DNA of 64,000 nucleotides from positions 471,433 to 535,432 of the forward strand of contig CAVQRB010000001.1 of the NCBI GenBank assembly GCA_963715055.1, in the 5' to 3' direction. The notes under the pieces are model-generated. The model had not been told where the DNA came from and made no database searches. It worked only from the letters and a program-made list of their open reading frames with translations. A program made the translations under genes and the position numbers. How positions within the stretch are numbered: position 1 is the first letter of the stretch; each line of letters starts with the position of its first letter. The DNA is from CAVQRB01 sp963715055. Its GTDB lineage: Bacteria > Pseudomonadota > Alphaproteobacteria > Rhodobacterales > Rhodobacteraceae. Shown piece after piece: positions 53,539 to 63,161 of the stretch.

Positions 53539-55826
53539 GCGGTTTCGCCCTTGCCGGCAAGGCGGATGGGCTGCGTGCTGCCGTCCTTGGCTTCACCGAA
53601 CCAGATGGTCTGCTGGGGAAAGGGGATTTCTATGCCACGTGCATCGAAGACTTCCTTCAGGATGCCGTTGTAGGCGCGCCCGACCGCCCATTGCTTGCCC
53701 GGCACGGTCTTGATCCGCACCCGCAGCACCACGGCGTTGTCGCCGAAACTCTGGATGCCGAACCACTCCAGAGGCGCCAGAATTTCCCGTTTCATCTCGA
53801 GATCCTGCATCAGGGTCTCGAAGGCATCGAACATCGCCGCTTTCGCCTCTTCGACGCTCTCGCGGTAGGCGATACCCATGTCACAGACGTGAAAGGAGAA
53901 TTCCTTCATGAAATTCGACACCATGTCGACGGACGAAAAGGGAATTATGTGGAACACTCCATGGGCATCGCGTAGTGACACCGAGCGCACGGACAGCCGT
54001 TCCACGGCCCCCGTGATGCCGCTGACCGTGATGACGTCGCCCACATTGATGGCATTCTCGAACTGGATGAAGATACCGGTGATGATGTCCTGCACCATCT
54101 TTTGCGCGCCGAAACCGATGGCAAGACCCAGCACCCCGGCGGAGGCCAGCAACGGGCCGATGTCGAGGCCGATCTCGCTGAGGGTGAACATCATGGTGAA
54201 CACCACGAGCGCGATGGTCGTTGCATTCCGCAAGAGCGTCAGCAGGGTTTTCTCCCGCGCGGTTGGGATGCTGCCATACTCTGGATTGAGCTTGTAATCG
54301 ACAAACGACGTCATCGCGAGCCAGATCCCGAATGCCACGATCAGGATCGCACCAACGGAGAACACTTTCCCGGTGAAACTCTGTCCCACCTGGCTGTCGA
54401 GCCAGCCACGCATGTCCAGAAGGCCCATCACATCGAAGCTGAAGAGCAGGACGCAGATCAGGAGTGCCAGCCGCAGAAACCCGAAGGCGCGTGGTACGAA
54501 CCGGTTGATGCGGTTTTCCAGGAGCGGCAGTTTCGCACTGATGTCCTTGGGAAGGGCGATGCCACGCCCGACGGCGCGGGCGAGCCAGCCCGACACCAGT
54601 GTGGCAAGGATCACGGCACCGAGGATCTTCGCCGACCCGGTGATGGCGGCAAACGTCCGGTCCGCAGGCTGCGTCATGACGATGGCGAACATGACACCAA
54701 GGTAGGTCAGCGCAAGCCAGTGCCAGACCGCGGCCACCGAATGCAGCAAACGGACAAGAAGGCCGCCCTGCCCGGTTGCCCGCTCCACGACCTCAGCATC
54801 GTCGCCCGAGACGGCGTCCCGCATCTCCGTGCCCGAAGCAAGCCAGGCGGCGACATCGCGGCGGCGGCGCAAAACGATATAGACCAAATAGATCAGCACC
54901 AGCACGGAGATCAGCGCGGAAACCCCGTTGCCGGCGGCGAAGGACGCACGCTGGTTGACGATCGGCACGATCAGCAATTGGCCGTAGCCCAGCACACTGA
55001 CCACGAAGCTGAGATAGCGCGTGACGGCCCGCGCGCCCACGTCGCTGACCGGCACCAGACGCAGCCTGCTCGCCACCGGCGACAGCACGGCCCGGATCGC
55101 GACTTTCGTCATCTCGACGATCAGAAAGGCGTTGAGATACATGGATTGCAGGATGTCGATGGTGCCAAACTCGCCAAAGGCGAAGATGGTCACCGCATAG
55201 CCCAGCATCCATGCGATGATCACGACCATCACGTCGGTCAGGTTCGACCCGATGAAGAGGCCGATGGTCCTGAGTATGCCTGCGCCTTTTGCCTTGCGTG
55301 CAACGCTGTTGTAGTAGCGCATGGCAAGTCTGCGCAGCAACAAGAAGCTCGCGACGGTGATCACGATCACGACCAGAAGATCTTGCAACGCCTTGAGAAG
55401 GATGCCCAACTCATCTCCCCGCAGACCGGAAAAAACCGATTGGCCGCTCTGCAGGCCGTTCCACAGGTTTTCGATGGATCCCGCGATGTCCTCGCCAACG
55501 CCTTGGGTGATCAGCGCGATCCTGCGGCCGACGGAGATGGTCTCGACGGGGGCAGTGGCAGGTGCCCCGGCTTCGGCAGGCGTCGCAAGTGTCGCTTCCA
55601 GCTCCGCGATCAACGCCGCCCGCGCCGCGTCATCCTTGAGCACCTCAAGCAGTGTCGCAAGCGCCGGAGGGGTCGCAGGGGCGGCCTCTGACGCCGCAGA
55701 AGTGGCTCCCGCAAGGCCCATCTGCGCCGCGACGGGAAATGACCAGAGCCCAAGGCAGAGCACCAGCGCCGCAAGCTTTCGAAACTGTCCCAAAACCACC
55801 CCCTGACACCACGCAGATATCATCAT
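53535..55826 (-). CDS. Large MscS-family mechanosensitive channel
   Basis: 763 residues, the MscK/YbdG-like long class. A signal peptide or anchor (about 15-36) is followed by a periplasmic region (about 40-150: LATLLEVLKDDAARAALIAELEATL), about ten membrane segments, and the MscS pore and vestibule: LLASAGVLGLAIGFGAQKMVQDIITGIFIQFENAINVGDVI (broken here by residues about 555-600), then SVSLRDAHGVFHIIPF. It releases solutes on osmotic downshock. The start is not certain; GTG 55799 is also in frame. Coupled to the histidine phosphatase. Confidence 0.88.
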   Translation of the reverse strand: MMISAWCQGVVLGQFRKLAALVLCLGLWSFPVAAQMGLAGATSAASEAAPATPPALATLLEVLKDDAARAALIAELEATLATPAEAGAPATAPVETISVGRRIALITQGVGEDIAGSIENLWNGLQSGQSVFSGLRGDELGILLKALQDLLVVIVITVASFLLLRRLAMRYYNSVARKAKGAGILRTIGLFIGSNLTDVMVVIIAWMLGYAVTIFAFGEFGTIDILQSMYLNAFLIVEMTKVAIRAVLSPVASRLRLVPVSDVGARAVTRYLSFVVSVLGYGQLLIVPIVNQRASFAAGNGVSALISVLVLIYLVYIVLRRRRDVAAWLASGTEMRDAVSGDDAEVVERATGQGGLLVRLLHSVAAVWHWLALTYLGVMFAIVMTQPADRTFAAITGSAKILGAVILATLVSGWLARAVGRGIALPKDISAKLPLLENRINRFVPRAFGFLRLALLICVLLFSFDVMGLLDMRGWLDSQVGQSFTGKVFSVGAILIVAFGIWLAMTSFVDYKLNPEYGSIPTAREKTLLTLLRNATTIALVVFTMMFTLSEIGLDIGPLLASAGVLGLAIGFGAQKMVQDIITGIFIQFENAINVGDVITVSGITGAVERLSVRSVSLRDAHGVFHIIPFSSVDMVSNFMKEFSFHVCDMGIAYRESVEEAKAAMFDAFETLMQDLEMKREILAPLEWFGIQSFGDNAVVLRVRIKTVPGKQWAVGRAYNGILKEVFDARGIEIPFPQQTIWFGEAKDGSTQPIRLAGKGETA

Positions 55827-56226
55827 CGCGCGTTTTCATGCTTATGAGACGTTACCCGGAGAAAGGAAAGTGCAGGGCGCATGGGAGACCTGCGGCGGAG
55901 AATCGGTCGCGCCGACACTGTGCCGCTTGCCCTTAGGTGCTTTGGGCAACCGGTTGGCACCCGATCTTTGCCAATCGGGTTTGCGACGCGCGCGGCAACG
56001 GCGCTCCGATCCCGGAAGCACGGGCACTGGCCGAAACCGCCCGATTCCTTCAGCCCGAGATATCCTTGCAATCGCCGGTTTCCAAACCTTGCGTGCCACC
56101 TTAAAGTCGTCTTGCACAAGTCCCGTCGAAAATGGGCATATCGCGCGCACCGTCCGGCATGTACAGGGAACCCTGATCAGCATTTGGTGTCACTGCCGCT
56201 GAACAAGGCTAATGAGGTTGATCGAG
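55827..56226. other. Gap between the MscS gene and the small lipoprotein
   Basis: 400 nt without a convincing gene; ORFs on both strands have no ribosome binding site or family pattern. It holds one hairpin (ACCCGAT 55959-55965 with ATCGGGT 55974-55980) followed by TTTGCG, perhaps a weak terminator on the plus strand. The MscS and lipoprotein promoters should be here. Confidence 0.4.
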
Positions 56227-56481
56227 ATGAAGTTACGGGGAATTTTGGTGAGCGCTCTCTTGCTGTCGGCCTGTTCGACCTCCGAAGAAACGGCGGGAAC
56301 CGTCTATGAGGGGCGCGAGGGCTTTGTGACCATCATCGGACCGAAAGAATTCGGCAAGCCCGCTGCGCCGACCAAGCGGATGGTCGAACAGGCCAATGAG
56401 GTCTGCCCGAACGCGCTATATCGCTCGGCACGACCCTCGGTCACGGATTTCGACACCTACGAATATCTGTTCAAGTGTTGA
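56227..56481 (+). CDS. Small lipoprotein of unknown function
   Basis: 84 residues from ATG 56227. Lipobox LLSAC gives a lipidated Cys near residue 15. The mature part (SEETAGTVYEGREGFVTIIGPKEFGKPAAPTKRMVEQANEVC in two blocks, ending TYEYLFKC) has two more cysteines that may form a disulfide. GAGG lies 10 nt before the ATG. It is the last gene before the tRNA fragment that marks the island border. No recognised family. Confidence 0.7.
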   Translation: MKLRGILVSALLLSACSTSEETAGTVYEGREGFVTIIGPKEFGKPAAPTKRMVEQANEVCPNALYRSARPSVTDFDTYEYLFKC

Positions 56482-56634
56482 AGCAGATCAGCCCAGCCTG
56501 AAACAAAGACACAGCCTTGGCCTGCCAGCGTCCTCGGGCTCTTTCAGTGATATCAACGACCTCGAAACAGGTATTCGGGATGTTACGCACATGCTTGCCG
56601 TCAACTCCGGAAACTATTCTATCGAAGAGGCCAG

Positions 56635-56679
56635 TGGCGGACCCAAGAGGATTCGAACCTCTGGCCTCTGCCTTCGGAG
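56635..56679 (-). repeat. 3' fragment of a tRNA-Arg(CCG) gene, attachment site of the island
   Basis: 45 bp that read on the minus strand from the anticodon loop (CTCCGAA) through the T-arm (GTTCGAATCC) to the encoded CCA. The 5' half of the tRNA is absent: sequence to the right does not continue the gene. This is the left attachment site expected when an element integrates into a tRNA gene from the right. The intact tRNA should lie at the other border, outside the window. Confidence 0.85.
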
Positions 56680-56695
56680 CTGGCCTAATGGCCTT

Positions 56696-56788
56696 TCCGA
56701 AATGTACGACAGAGCCCGCCAGAGCACGATAACCCTACAGAATTATATAGACATTTCCGAAACGCCGCTCCGAAAGCTCTATCCGAAA
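56696..56788 (+). repeat. TCCGAAA repeats beside the integrase gene
   Basis: TCCGAAA occurs at 56696, 56756, 56769 and 56782. The last three are spaced 13 bp apart. They lie between the attachment site and the integrase start, where Int arm-binding or excisionase sites are expected, and the attachment core itself holds TCCGAAG. Confidence 0.5.
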
Positions 56789-56860
56789 ATACGCCTTGTT
56801 TTCCGCCCGCGTGCTTACGTGGTGCTTACTCGAAACCGGGCGCAGGCGAGGATCAGGAGC

Positions 56861-58222
56861 ATGCCGAAGCTCACGAAACGATTTGTCGAAGCGGTCGAAC
56901 CGGAGGCCAAAGGCCAGGCGATCTGGGATGACGAGTTGCCGGGCTTCGGGCTGCGCGTCTATCCCTCCGGCAAGCGCAGCTACATCGTCCAGTACCGCGC
57001 ACGGGGTCGGTCCCGCCGCTACACGATCGGCCTTCACGGTGTCTGGACGCCCGAGACGGCACGACGCGAGGCGAAGGCCCTGCTCGGGCACGTCGCCCGA
57101 GGCAACGACCCGGCCGAAGAGCGCGACGAAGATCGCAAGGCGCTGACGGTCAAGCAGCTCTGCGAGCAGTATATCGAGGATATGGAGGCCGGCCTGATCA
57201 TGGGCAAAGGCGGTCGCCCCAAGAAGGCCTCGACGATCGAGATCGACGTGGGCCGCATCCGCCGGCACATCATCCCCCTGCTCGGCACCCGCCGGGTCCG
57301 CGACATCACCAAGCCGGACATGAACAACCTGATGAAGGACATCATCGCCGGAAAGACCCGCGTCGTGATGAAGACCGAGAAGCTGCGCGGCAAGGCCATC
57401 GTGCGCGGCGGGCGCGGAACGGCTATCCGCACCATGGGGCTTCTTGGCGGGATATTCTCCTATGCGGTCGAATCCGGCGTGATCGACCACAACCCGACCC
57501 ACGGATTGCGCAAACCGAAATACCAGGTGCGCGACCGGCGGCTGAGCGAAGCGGAATACCGGATCCTGGGCGGAATTCTGCGACAGGCGCAAGAAGAGCG
57601 ACCATTATCGTCTGCATGCCGAGATCCTCTGGATCCTCGCCGTGACCGGCTGCCGACGCGGGGAGATCATCAATCTCAGATGGAGCGAGGTCGACATCGA
57701 AGGGAGTTGCCTGCGGCTGATCGACAGCAAGGAAGGCGCGTCGGTGCGTCCGATCGGCCTTCCGGTGATCGAGTACCTGGAAAGCAAGCGGTCAACGCGA
57801 ACCGGCACCTTATGTCTTCCCCGGCCAGGGCATCGACAACGCGGTGGGCAACTTCCCCCAAAGCTGGAAGAAGCTCCTGACCGACACGCCGCTCTGGGAT
57901 GTGACACCGCATGTCCTCCGACACAGCTTCGCGAGCATCGCCAATGACCTGGGCTTCACCGAGATCACGATCGCTGCCCTGATCGGCCACGCGAAAGGTT
58001 CCGTGACGAGCCGTTACGTTCACACGCTCGACTCGACGCTGATCATGGCGGCCGACACGGTCGCCGGGATATCTCAAGGCTTTGCTGGAAGGCGTCGAGT
58101 TCCGACGGAACACCTACACGCTTGACCGGGAGTCGCGACGGTCGGCGATCGAGCACATGCTGATCGAGTTGCGGCCGGCGCCAAAGCCAAGACTGCTTGA
58201 ATATCGGGACGCGGGTCGTTGA
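56861..58222 (+). pseudogene. Tyrosine integrase (P4-like), broken by frameshifts
   Basis: Intact N-terminus from ATG 56861 (AGGAG 5 nt upstream): arm-binding DUF4102 domain KLTKRFVEAVEPEAKGQAIWDDELPGFGLRVYPSGKR, then the core-binding domain. A first frameshift falls near 57598, after RQAQEER; the frame then carries the first catalytic Arg in TGCRRGEIINLRW. A second falls near 57800; the next frame has HVLRHSFA and the GHAKGSVTSRYVH block with the catalytic Tyr. A third near 58070 would join YLKALLEGVEFRRNTYTL, ending at 58222. Probably inactive, so the island could no longer excise by itself. Confidence 0.85.
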
Positions 58223-58593
58223 TACTGCGCCAAGGAATCCGAACACATCGCAACCACCGTTGGTTGCGGGGGCTCGCAACTCACGATTCCTGCGGTTGGT
58301 CGAGAGCGTGGTCCCGCGAGTTGCGGCGCAGAATTGGCAGGCGCGGCGTAAAGAGGTGCGGTTGACGGGATTTCAGCTTTCTCGCCTGCAGAGGATCCCG
58401 CCGATACGCCCTGTGCACATGATCCGCACACACAAACGGCCCAAACGTCTGAGGCTGCTTGGGTTTCGGCCCGTTCCTCAATCGGTGAAGATAAGGTTGG
58501 AGGCTTCCAACGCATTATTGCGAGCATTGCTGGCGTCGAGCTCATTTGATGGAAAGTTAGTTTGCGCCCAAACCACGCAGTGTCGACCTTAAG
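58223..58593. other. Gap inside the island
   Basis: 371 nt with no assigned gene. ORFs of 131 and 143 codons cross it on opposite strands, but neither has a ribosome binding site or recognisable motif; a plus-strand frame ending GGFQRIIASIAGVELI looks protein-like but has no start. Possibly another gene remnant. Confidence 0.35.
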
Positions 58594-58644
58594 TCAAATA
58601 TGTTGGCTGCGGGTGATGAAGTTTATGTAACGTTTGGGCCCGGA

Positions 58645-59003
58645 TACCAAACTGTTACCCTCAAGTGCCATGACCGACAGCATTGACGTCAGGCCGACCG
58701 TTCCAACGGCCATTGCTTGACGTGTTGTCATTCCATCCGGTGAAGACGACCTTGTCACTTGCCTTGTAACGAGGGTCACTTGAGGATTCTACCGTGCCGG
58801 CGAGGTTGATACCTGGAACATGCGGATAATTCCGAACGAGATCGGCTACGGGACCAATACAAAGTCCGTCCTTGTAGTTCACGGTAGAGTACTCCACCGC
58901 AACCGGAACACCACTGTCGGGAAGACCAGATAGATCAATTTGTCTGACGGTCGCCTTCGACTTGCCATCGGCGCCCTGCGTCTACGACCAGTGCGTTGAA
59001 GCT
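58645..59003 (-). pseudogene. acuI: acuI (acrylyl-CoA reductase, MDR superfamily) remnant
   Basis: The N-terminal block (SFNALVVDA, then VAVEYSTVNYKDGLCIGP and YPHVPGINLAGTVESSSDPRYKASDKVVFTGW) matches AcuI/YhdH medium-chain reductases, which turn acryloyl-CoA to propionyl-CoA in DMSP breakdown. The start codon is gone (AGC in its place), the frame shifts after VVDA, about 30 codons are missing after FTGW, and a frame-shifted TTRQAMAVGTVGL...VMALEG follows. The remaining 180 or so residues are absent. This is a true remnant, not a sequencing slip. Confidence 0.82.
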
Positions 59004-59049
59004 CCTTGAGGTTCCCTCCGAAGAAATAAAGCTTGCCTTGGTAAGGTAC

Positions 59050-59674
59050 TCAGTTGGGACCGTGCCAATTGATCTGGCAGATCTCCGCGGATCGGCCGTC
59101 AAAGTCCCAGACCCGGCCATAGGCACGAACGCGGCCCTTGCCAGCCTGAGCGATCGTAATGTCCGGGCCCATCCAATATCCGGTGTTCGACACGACGACA
59201 TCCTGGTCATGATCCGGGCCGGAAATCGGGGTTACTTCGCCCTGGATCTTTTTGCCTACCATCAAGCGGCGGGTCTTGCCTTCGGTGGTGTACTCGATCG
59301 GAGCCCGTTCGGCGCCCAGGAACTCTGACACCATGATCGAGAAAAGCCCGGTCGTGCCACGAACTCTTCCGGAAAAGATCTGGATCAGCGCGTCGTAGGC
59401 GGCTTCAGAAGCACGCTCATCAATATAGGCGGCAGCCTTCCAGTTTCCGCGTCCCATATTGCCCGGAATGTCCATGAGCAGGCCTATATTCAGGCCGGCA
59501 AGGCTTTCGCCTGCGAAATGGCCTTCATCGATTCGTACGCCGACCCAGGCTTGGCAATAGCCTTCCGTCGGTGCGGTGCTTGCCCAGCGAAACGACGCAG
59601 GGACAGAAGACGGTGCAGTTGCAATTGAGGATTAGCTCCCCCTTGATGGCCCATTCGGGCAGCGCTTGCGACAT
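59050..59674 (-). pseudogene. DUF1326-family protein, one frameshift
   Basis: Start ATG 59674 with AAAGGAAAG upstream: SQALPEWAIKGELILNCNCTVFCPCVVSLGKH, with the CxCxxxCPC cysteines of DUF1326. The frame breaks near 59570; the missing stretch PTEGYCQAWVGVRIDEGHF continues in another frame, and the long C-terminal part (MDIPGNMGRGNWKAAAYI to EICQINWHGPN) is in a third readable ORF. About 207 codons in all, normal for the family. DUF1326 and DUF2182 genes commonly travel as a pair, as here; metal handling is suspected for them but unproven. Confidence 0.8.
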
Positions 59675-59685
59675 GCTCTTTCCTT

Positions 59686-60472
59686 TCATGATGTCAGTGC
59701 CATCGCCATGACCAGTCCGGACGATCCCAAGAGCAGGGCGCCCGCAGGCCGGGTCAGGGGTTTTCCGATTTCGGGTAGTTTTTCCAAGACCATGAACAGG
59801 GTCGCCGCCCCCATCCAGATCAGGTTCATGGTGCCGCCCACGAAGGCCAATGCCATCAGGGCCCAGCAGCAGCCAAGACAATAGACACCCAGGTGCAGAC
59901 CCATCCAAAGCGACTGGCGTAGCCCCGGCGCCCAGCGTTCCATGAAATAGGTCAGCGGCATCCGGCATTTTGCAAGACACGCGGCTTTCGCTGGGGTGAA
60001 CTGGTAGAGACCGGCGCCCAAAAGCAGCGCGGCTGTCAACCAGAGCGACAAGACTAGAACCGTCGGGCGCCAACAGGCCGAGACCTGCGAGAAATCGTTG
60101 TGCGATAGCGCCGATGAGTGAACCCCCAACCCAGATCGCGCCATAACCAATGACAAGGGCCAGCGCCTCCGCGGGGCGCGCTGCACCCGCATGTCCAAGG
60201 TCGAGAAATACGCGCAAGGTCGGCACAAAGGTCGGCATCATCATCGCCGCTGCCATGATCAGCCACATCGCAAAGAGAGCGCCAAGGCCGGTGTCTATGG
60301 CCCCGCCGCACAACGCGCGCCAAAGGTCGCGCGGCACCCCGGACAAGGGCGAAGTCATTGTCATGAAGAACAAGGCGGACCATGCGCTCAGAACGATTGC
60401 AAAGAACGCAATCCACACAATTGCGGTTCCAGCTTTCGGATGATTGAGACTGATCTGTGGCTTCGAAATCAT
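59686..60472 (-). pseudogene. DUF2182-family membrane protein, one frameshift
   Basis: Start ATG 60472, overlapping the upstream gene's stop (TGATGA). Frame 1 carries the N-terminal half with AMWLIMAAAMMMPTFVPTLRVF, the DUF2182 signature. Near 60055 the frame shifts and the second half continues: LWLTAALLLGAGLYQFTPAKAACLAKCRMPLTYF (in two pieces), then GLHLGVYCLGCCWALMALAFVGGTMNL, both typical of the family. Predicted polytopic membrane protein, possibly a metal-related partner of DUF1326. As sequenced it cannot be made in one piece. Confidence 0.8.
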
Positions 60473-61790
60473 CCGGTCACCCCAAGTGTCCGACCGGCGA
60501 TTCCTGCCATCCCTTGCTGTTTCAGCACGCCGGCCAATGCCTCACCGTTCACATCCTGGACCCGCAAAGCGCCCTCCAGTGCCATCGCGGCAGCAACACC
60601 TGTCGCCTGCCCCATCGCCATGCATTGCGGCATGCCCCGGACCGAGGCAAAGGCCACCGGATCGGCACAGATGAGGCGACCGGCGAAGAGCAGATTCTCG
60701 ATAGTTTCGGGGACCAGCGCGCGGAACGGGATGGTGTAATAGTCACCCTGGCCGACCGCCGCCTCATGGGTCATCTCGGCGCTGTCGCGCATCACGTCGT
60801 CGATCGGGTTGTCGCAGGCGACAATGCCGTCCGTCGAACCTGATTCCGCCCGGCGATGTCCTCTCCGGTGATGCGATAGAGCGCTTGCAGCTTGCGGGTT
60901 TCCCGCACACCGACGGATGGGCCCAGTCCCCACATCTGCGCGTCCCGGAAGCCGGGCACATCCTCGACCAGAAACCGCGCCACCTGGTGGCAGCGACGGC
61001 GGCCCTCTTGCGTGGCGCGGGTGACGGCCGCCGGGTCGGTGCCGTCGACGCCCCGGATGGTGACCGTGTTGCAAAAGACCGAGCCGGGGTGAAAGCCGCG
61101 CATCAGGTACAGCTTGTGCAGATCGGGATGCAGCCGCCCTTCGGCGATGCCTCGGGCGGCAAAGCGGCGGAAATAGGGGTCGCCTTCGGCAAAGACTGCA
61201 TCGGTATCGGCGCCGACCATGTGAAAGGTCAGGCTGACGGCCATCATGTTGCCCTTGCCGTCGCCAAGCGTGTGCGGCACGCCCGCCCGGGCCGACAGGT
61301 CGCCGTCACCGGAACAGTCGATCACCATGCGCGGGTGAAAGCGGAGCGGGCCGAGCCGGTCATGAGCCGAAACCGCGCTGATCCGGTTGCCGTCCATCTC
61401 GGGTTCGCCTGCGATGGTGTTGAGATGCAGGGTCGCACCCGCTTCGTCGAGCATATCGAACATCAGGAGCGTTGCGGCCTCGTGGTCGTATTGAACCTCG
61501 GGGCCGAAGTTTTCCAGCGTGCAGGGACGGACCTCGGCAGCGGGTGGCGACATGGCCGACAACCTGTCGGTCAGTTCCCCGAAGATGCCGCCAATGCTGT
61601 GGCCCAGCGGATAGCCTCCGCCCCACGGCATACCTGGACAGGATGCCATGACGCCGCCGACCTTCGACCCTGCCTCCACCAGCCGAACGCGCAACCCGGC
61701 ACGTGCTGCCGCGAGCGCCGCCGCGAACCCGGCGGTTCCACCACCCACAACCAGCACATCGGTTTCGATCTCGCGGTTCGGCACTGCCAT
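60469..61790 (-). pseudogene. FAD-dependent oxidoreductase (FAD_oxidored type), one frameshift
   Basis: Start ATG 61790. The FAD motif VLVVGGGTAGFAAALAAARAG and VEAGSKVGGVMASCPGMPWGGG are at the N-terminus, then MVIDCSGDGDLSARAG in the middle and LGPSVGVRETRKLQALYRITGEDI. The frame breaks near 60845 and the rest continues in another frame: DGIVACDNPIDDVMRD, IPFRALVPETIENLLFAGRLICADPVAFASVRGMPQCMAMGQ (in pieces), the usual C-terminal FAD cap. A close relative of the intact gene at 61793, which ends 2 nt upstream. Confidence 0.85.
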
Positions 61791-61792
61791 GG

Positions 61793-63154
61793 TCAGGCGA
61801 TCCTCACGCCCTGGCGGACCAGTTCAGCCTGAACGCCCGCCATGTCGACCTCTGCCACGTCGCGGCCCGACCGGACGGCGAGCGCCGCGGCCACGCCCGC
61901 ACCCTGCCCCGCCACAGCGCAGCAGGCCATGTTGCGGGTGGCCGCATGGGCGATCCGGTCGCCGCCAATGGCGCGACCCGCTACCAGCAGGCCCTTGACC
62001 TTGCCGGGCAGCATCGCCCGATAGGGGATCTGCATGTAGCGCCCGGTGGTCGGGATGATCAGCACGCCATAGCCGTCAATGAATTCGGGGTAGATGCCGA
62101 TGGAATCCTCGAACCGTCCCTGATGGCGCACGTCAGCTTCGGTCATGTTGTAGGCCGCATCGATCTTGCGCGTGTCGCGGATGCCGATGGTCATGCCAAA
62201 GTTGCGCAGCCGCACGCCGTCGCAGCCCGGCATGAAGCGGCGCAGCGCTTCGATGGCCAGCATGGCCTGTTTACGCCCCTCGATTTCGCCACGCGTCAGG
62301 CTGTCAGGGTCGGTGCCGTCCACCCCCGCCAAATGCACAAGGTTCATGTAGGTCAGCTCGCCGGTGTCATGCATCGCGCCCCATGTCCCGGCGATCGTGT
62401 TCAGATGCGGCGGGATCACGCCCTCTTCGATAGCCTTGGCAAAGGGTTTCTTGAGGAAGGGCGAGAACATGTCGTCCTCTTTCCCGTCGGTTTCCACCGT
62501 CCATTCGCCGGTGGACCAATCCTTGTAGGTCTGCGGGTCGCGGCGCACCTCTGCCATGAAGGCGGCCTTGTCGACACCGGCCAGGTGGAACATCACGCTG
62601 GCGGCCTGCATGTGTTCGGCGGGCGTCTTGTGGGTGGGTGCACCAGCCCGGTGCGCCACATCGGCGTCGCCCGTGGCGTCGATCACGACACGGGCCAGGA
62701 TCGCTTCGCGCCCGGCCTTGGATTCGACGATGATCCCGGCGATGCGGTCGCCCTCCATCACCGGGGCCACGAACTGCCGATGCAACATGGGGTGAATGCC
62801 CGCCTCGGCCACCAGCTGGTCAGCCACCAGCTTGAAGCCCTCGCTGTCGATCTCGTAGCTCAGCGACTGACTTTCGGGCACGGCGGCGCCCATGTCGCGC
62901 GCGCGATCCTCGAATTCGCGCCCGATGCCGCCTGCCTCGACAGTCGCTTCGTGGCGATACCAGGCAAAGCCCTCTACGCCGACAACGGTGATGTTGCCGC
63001 CGAAGCATCCGAACCTCTCGACCAGACAGACCTCGACCCCGGCCCGCGCCGCGGCCAACGCTGCGGCAAGCCCCCCGGGGCCGGATCCGACCACAAGGAC
63101 GTCCGTATTGTGAATGACCGGCGTCTGGCGCGCGGGTTCGGTGATGACAGTCAT
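61793..63154 (-). CDS. FAD-dependent oxidoreductase (FAD_oxidored type)
   Basis: 453 residues, intact, the only unbroken gene in the island part of the window. N-terminal FAD motif VLVVGSGPGGLAAALAAARAGVEVCLVE (about residues 19-46) followed by RFGCFGGNITVVGVEGFAWYR, then ARVVIDATGDADVAHRAGAPT and the C-terminal ILIIPTTGRYMQIPYRAMLPG...VAGRAIGGDRIAHAATRNMACC. A soluble flavoprotein; substrate unknown. It lies between its frameshifted paralogue and a GcvT/DmdA-like gene, suggesting oxidation of a product of a folate-dependent demethylation. Confidence 0.9.
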   Translation of the reverse strand: MTVITEPARQTPVIHNTDVLVVGSGPGGLAAALAAARAGVEVCLVERFGCFGGNITVVGVEGFAWYRHEATVEAGGIGREFEDRARDMGAAVPESQSLSYEIDSEGFKLVADQLVAEAGIHPMLHRQFVAPVMEGDRIAGIIVESKAGREAILARVVIDATGDADVAHRAGAPTHKTPAEHMQAASVMFHLAGVDKAAFMAEVRRDPQTYKDWSTGEWTVETDGKEDDMFSPFLKKPFAKAIEEGVIPPHLNTIAGTWGAMHDTGELTYMNLVHLAGVDGTDPDSLTRGEIEGRKQAMLAIEALRRFMPGCDGVRLRNFGMTIGIRDTRKIDAAYNMTEADVRHQGRFEDSIGIYPEFIDGYGVLIIPTTGRYMQIPYRAMLPGKVKGLLVAGRAIGGDRIAHAATRNMACCAVAGQGAGVAAALAVRSGRDVAEVDMAGVQAELVRQGVRIA

Positions 63155-63161
63155 GCCGCCC

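Noticed and set aside
58114..58545. A 143-codon minus-strand frame in the island gap
   Set aside because: Runs over the end of the integrase remnant, with Pro/Ser/Ala-rich composition and no family signature; probably fortuitous.
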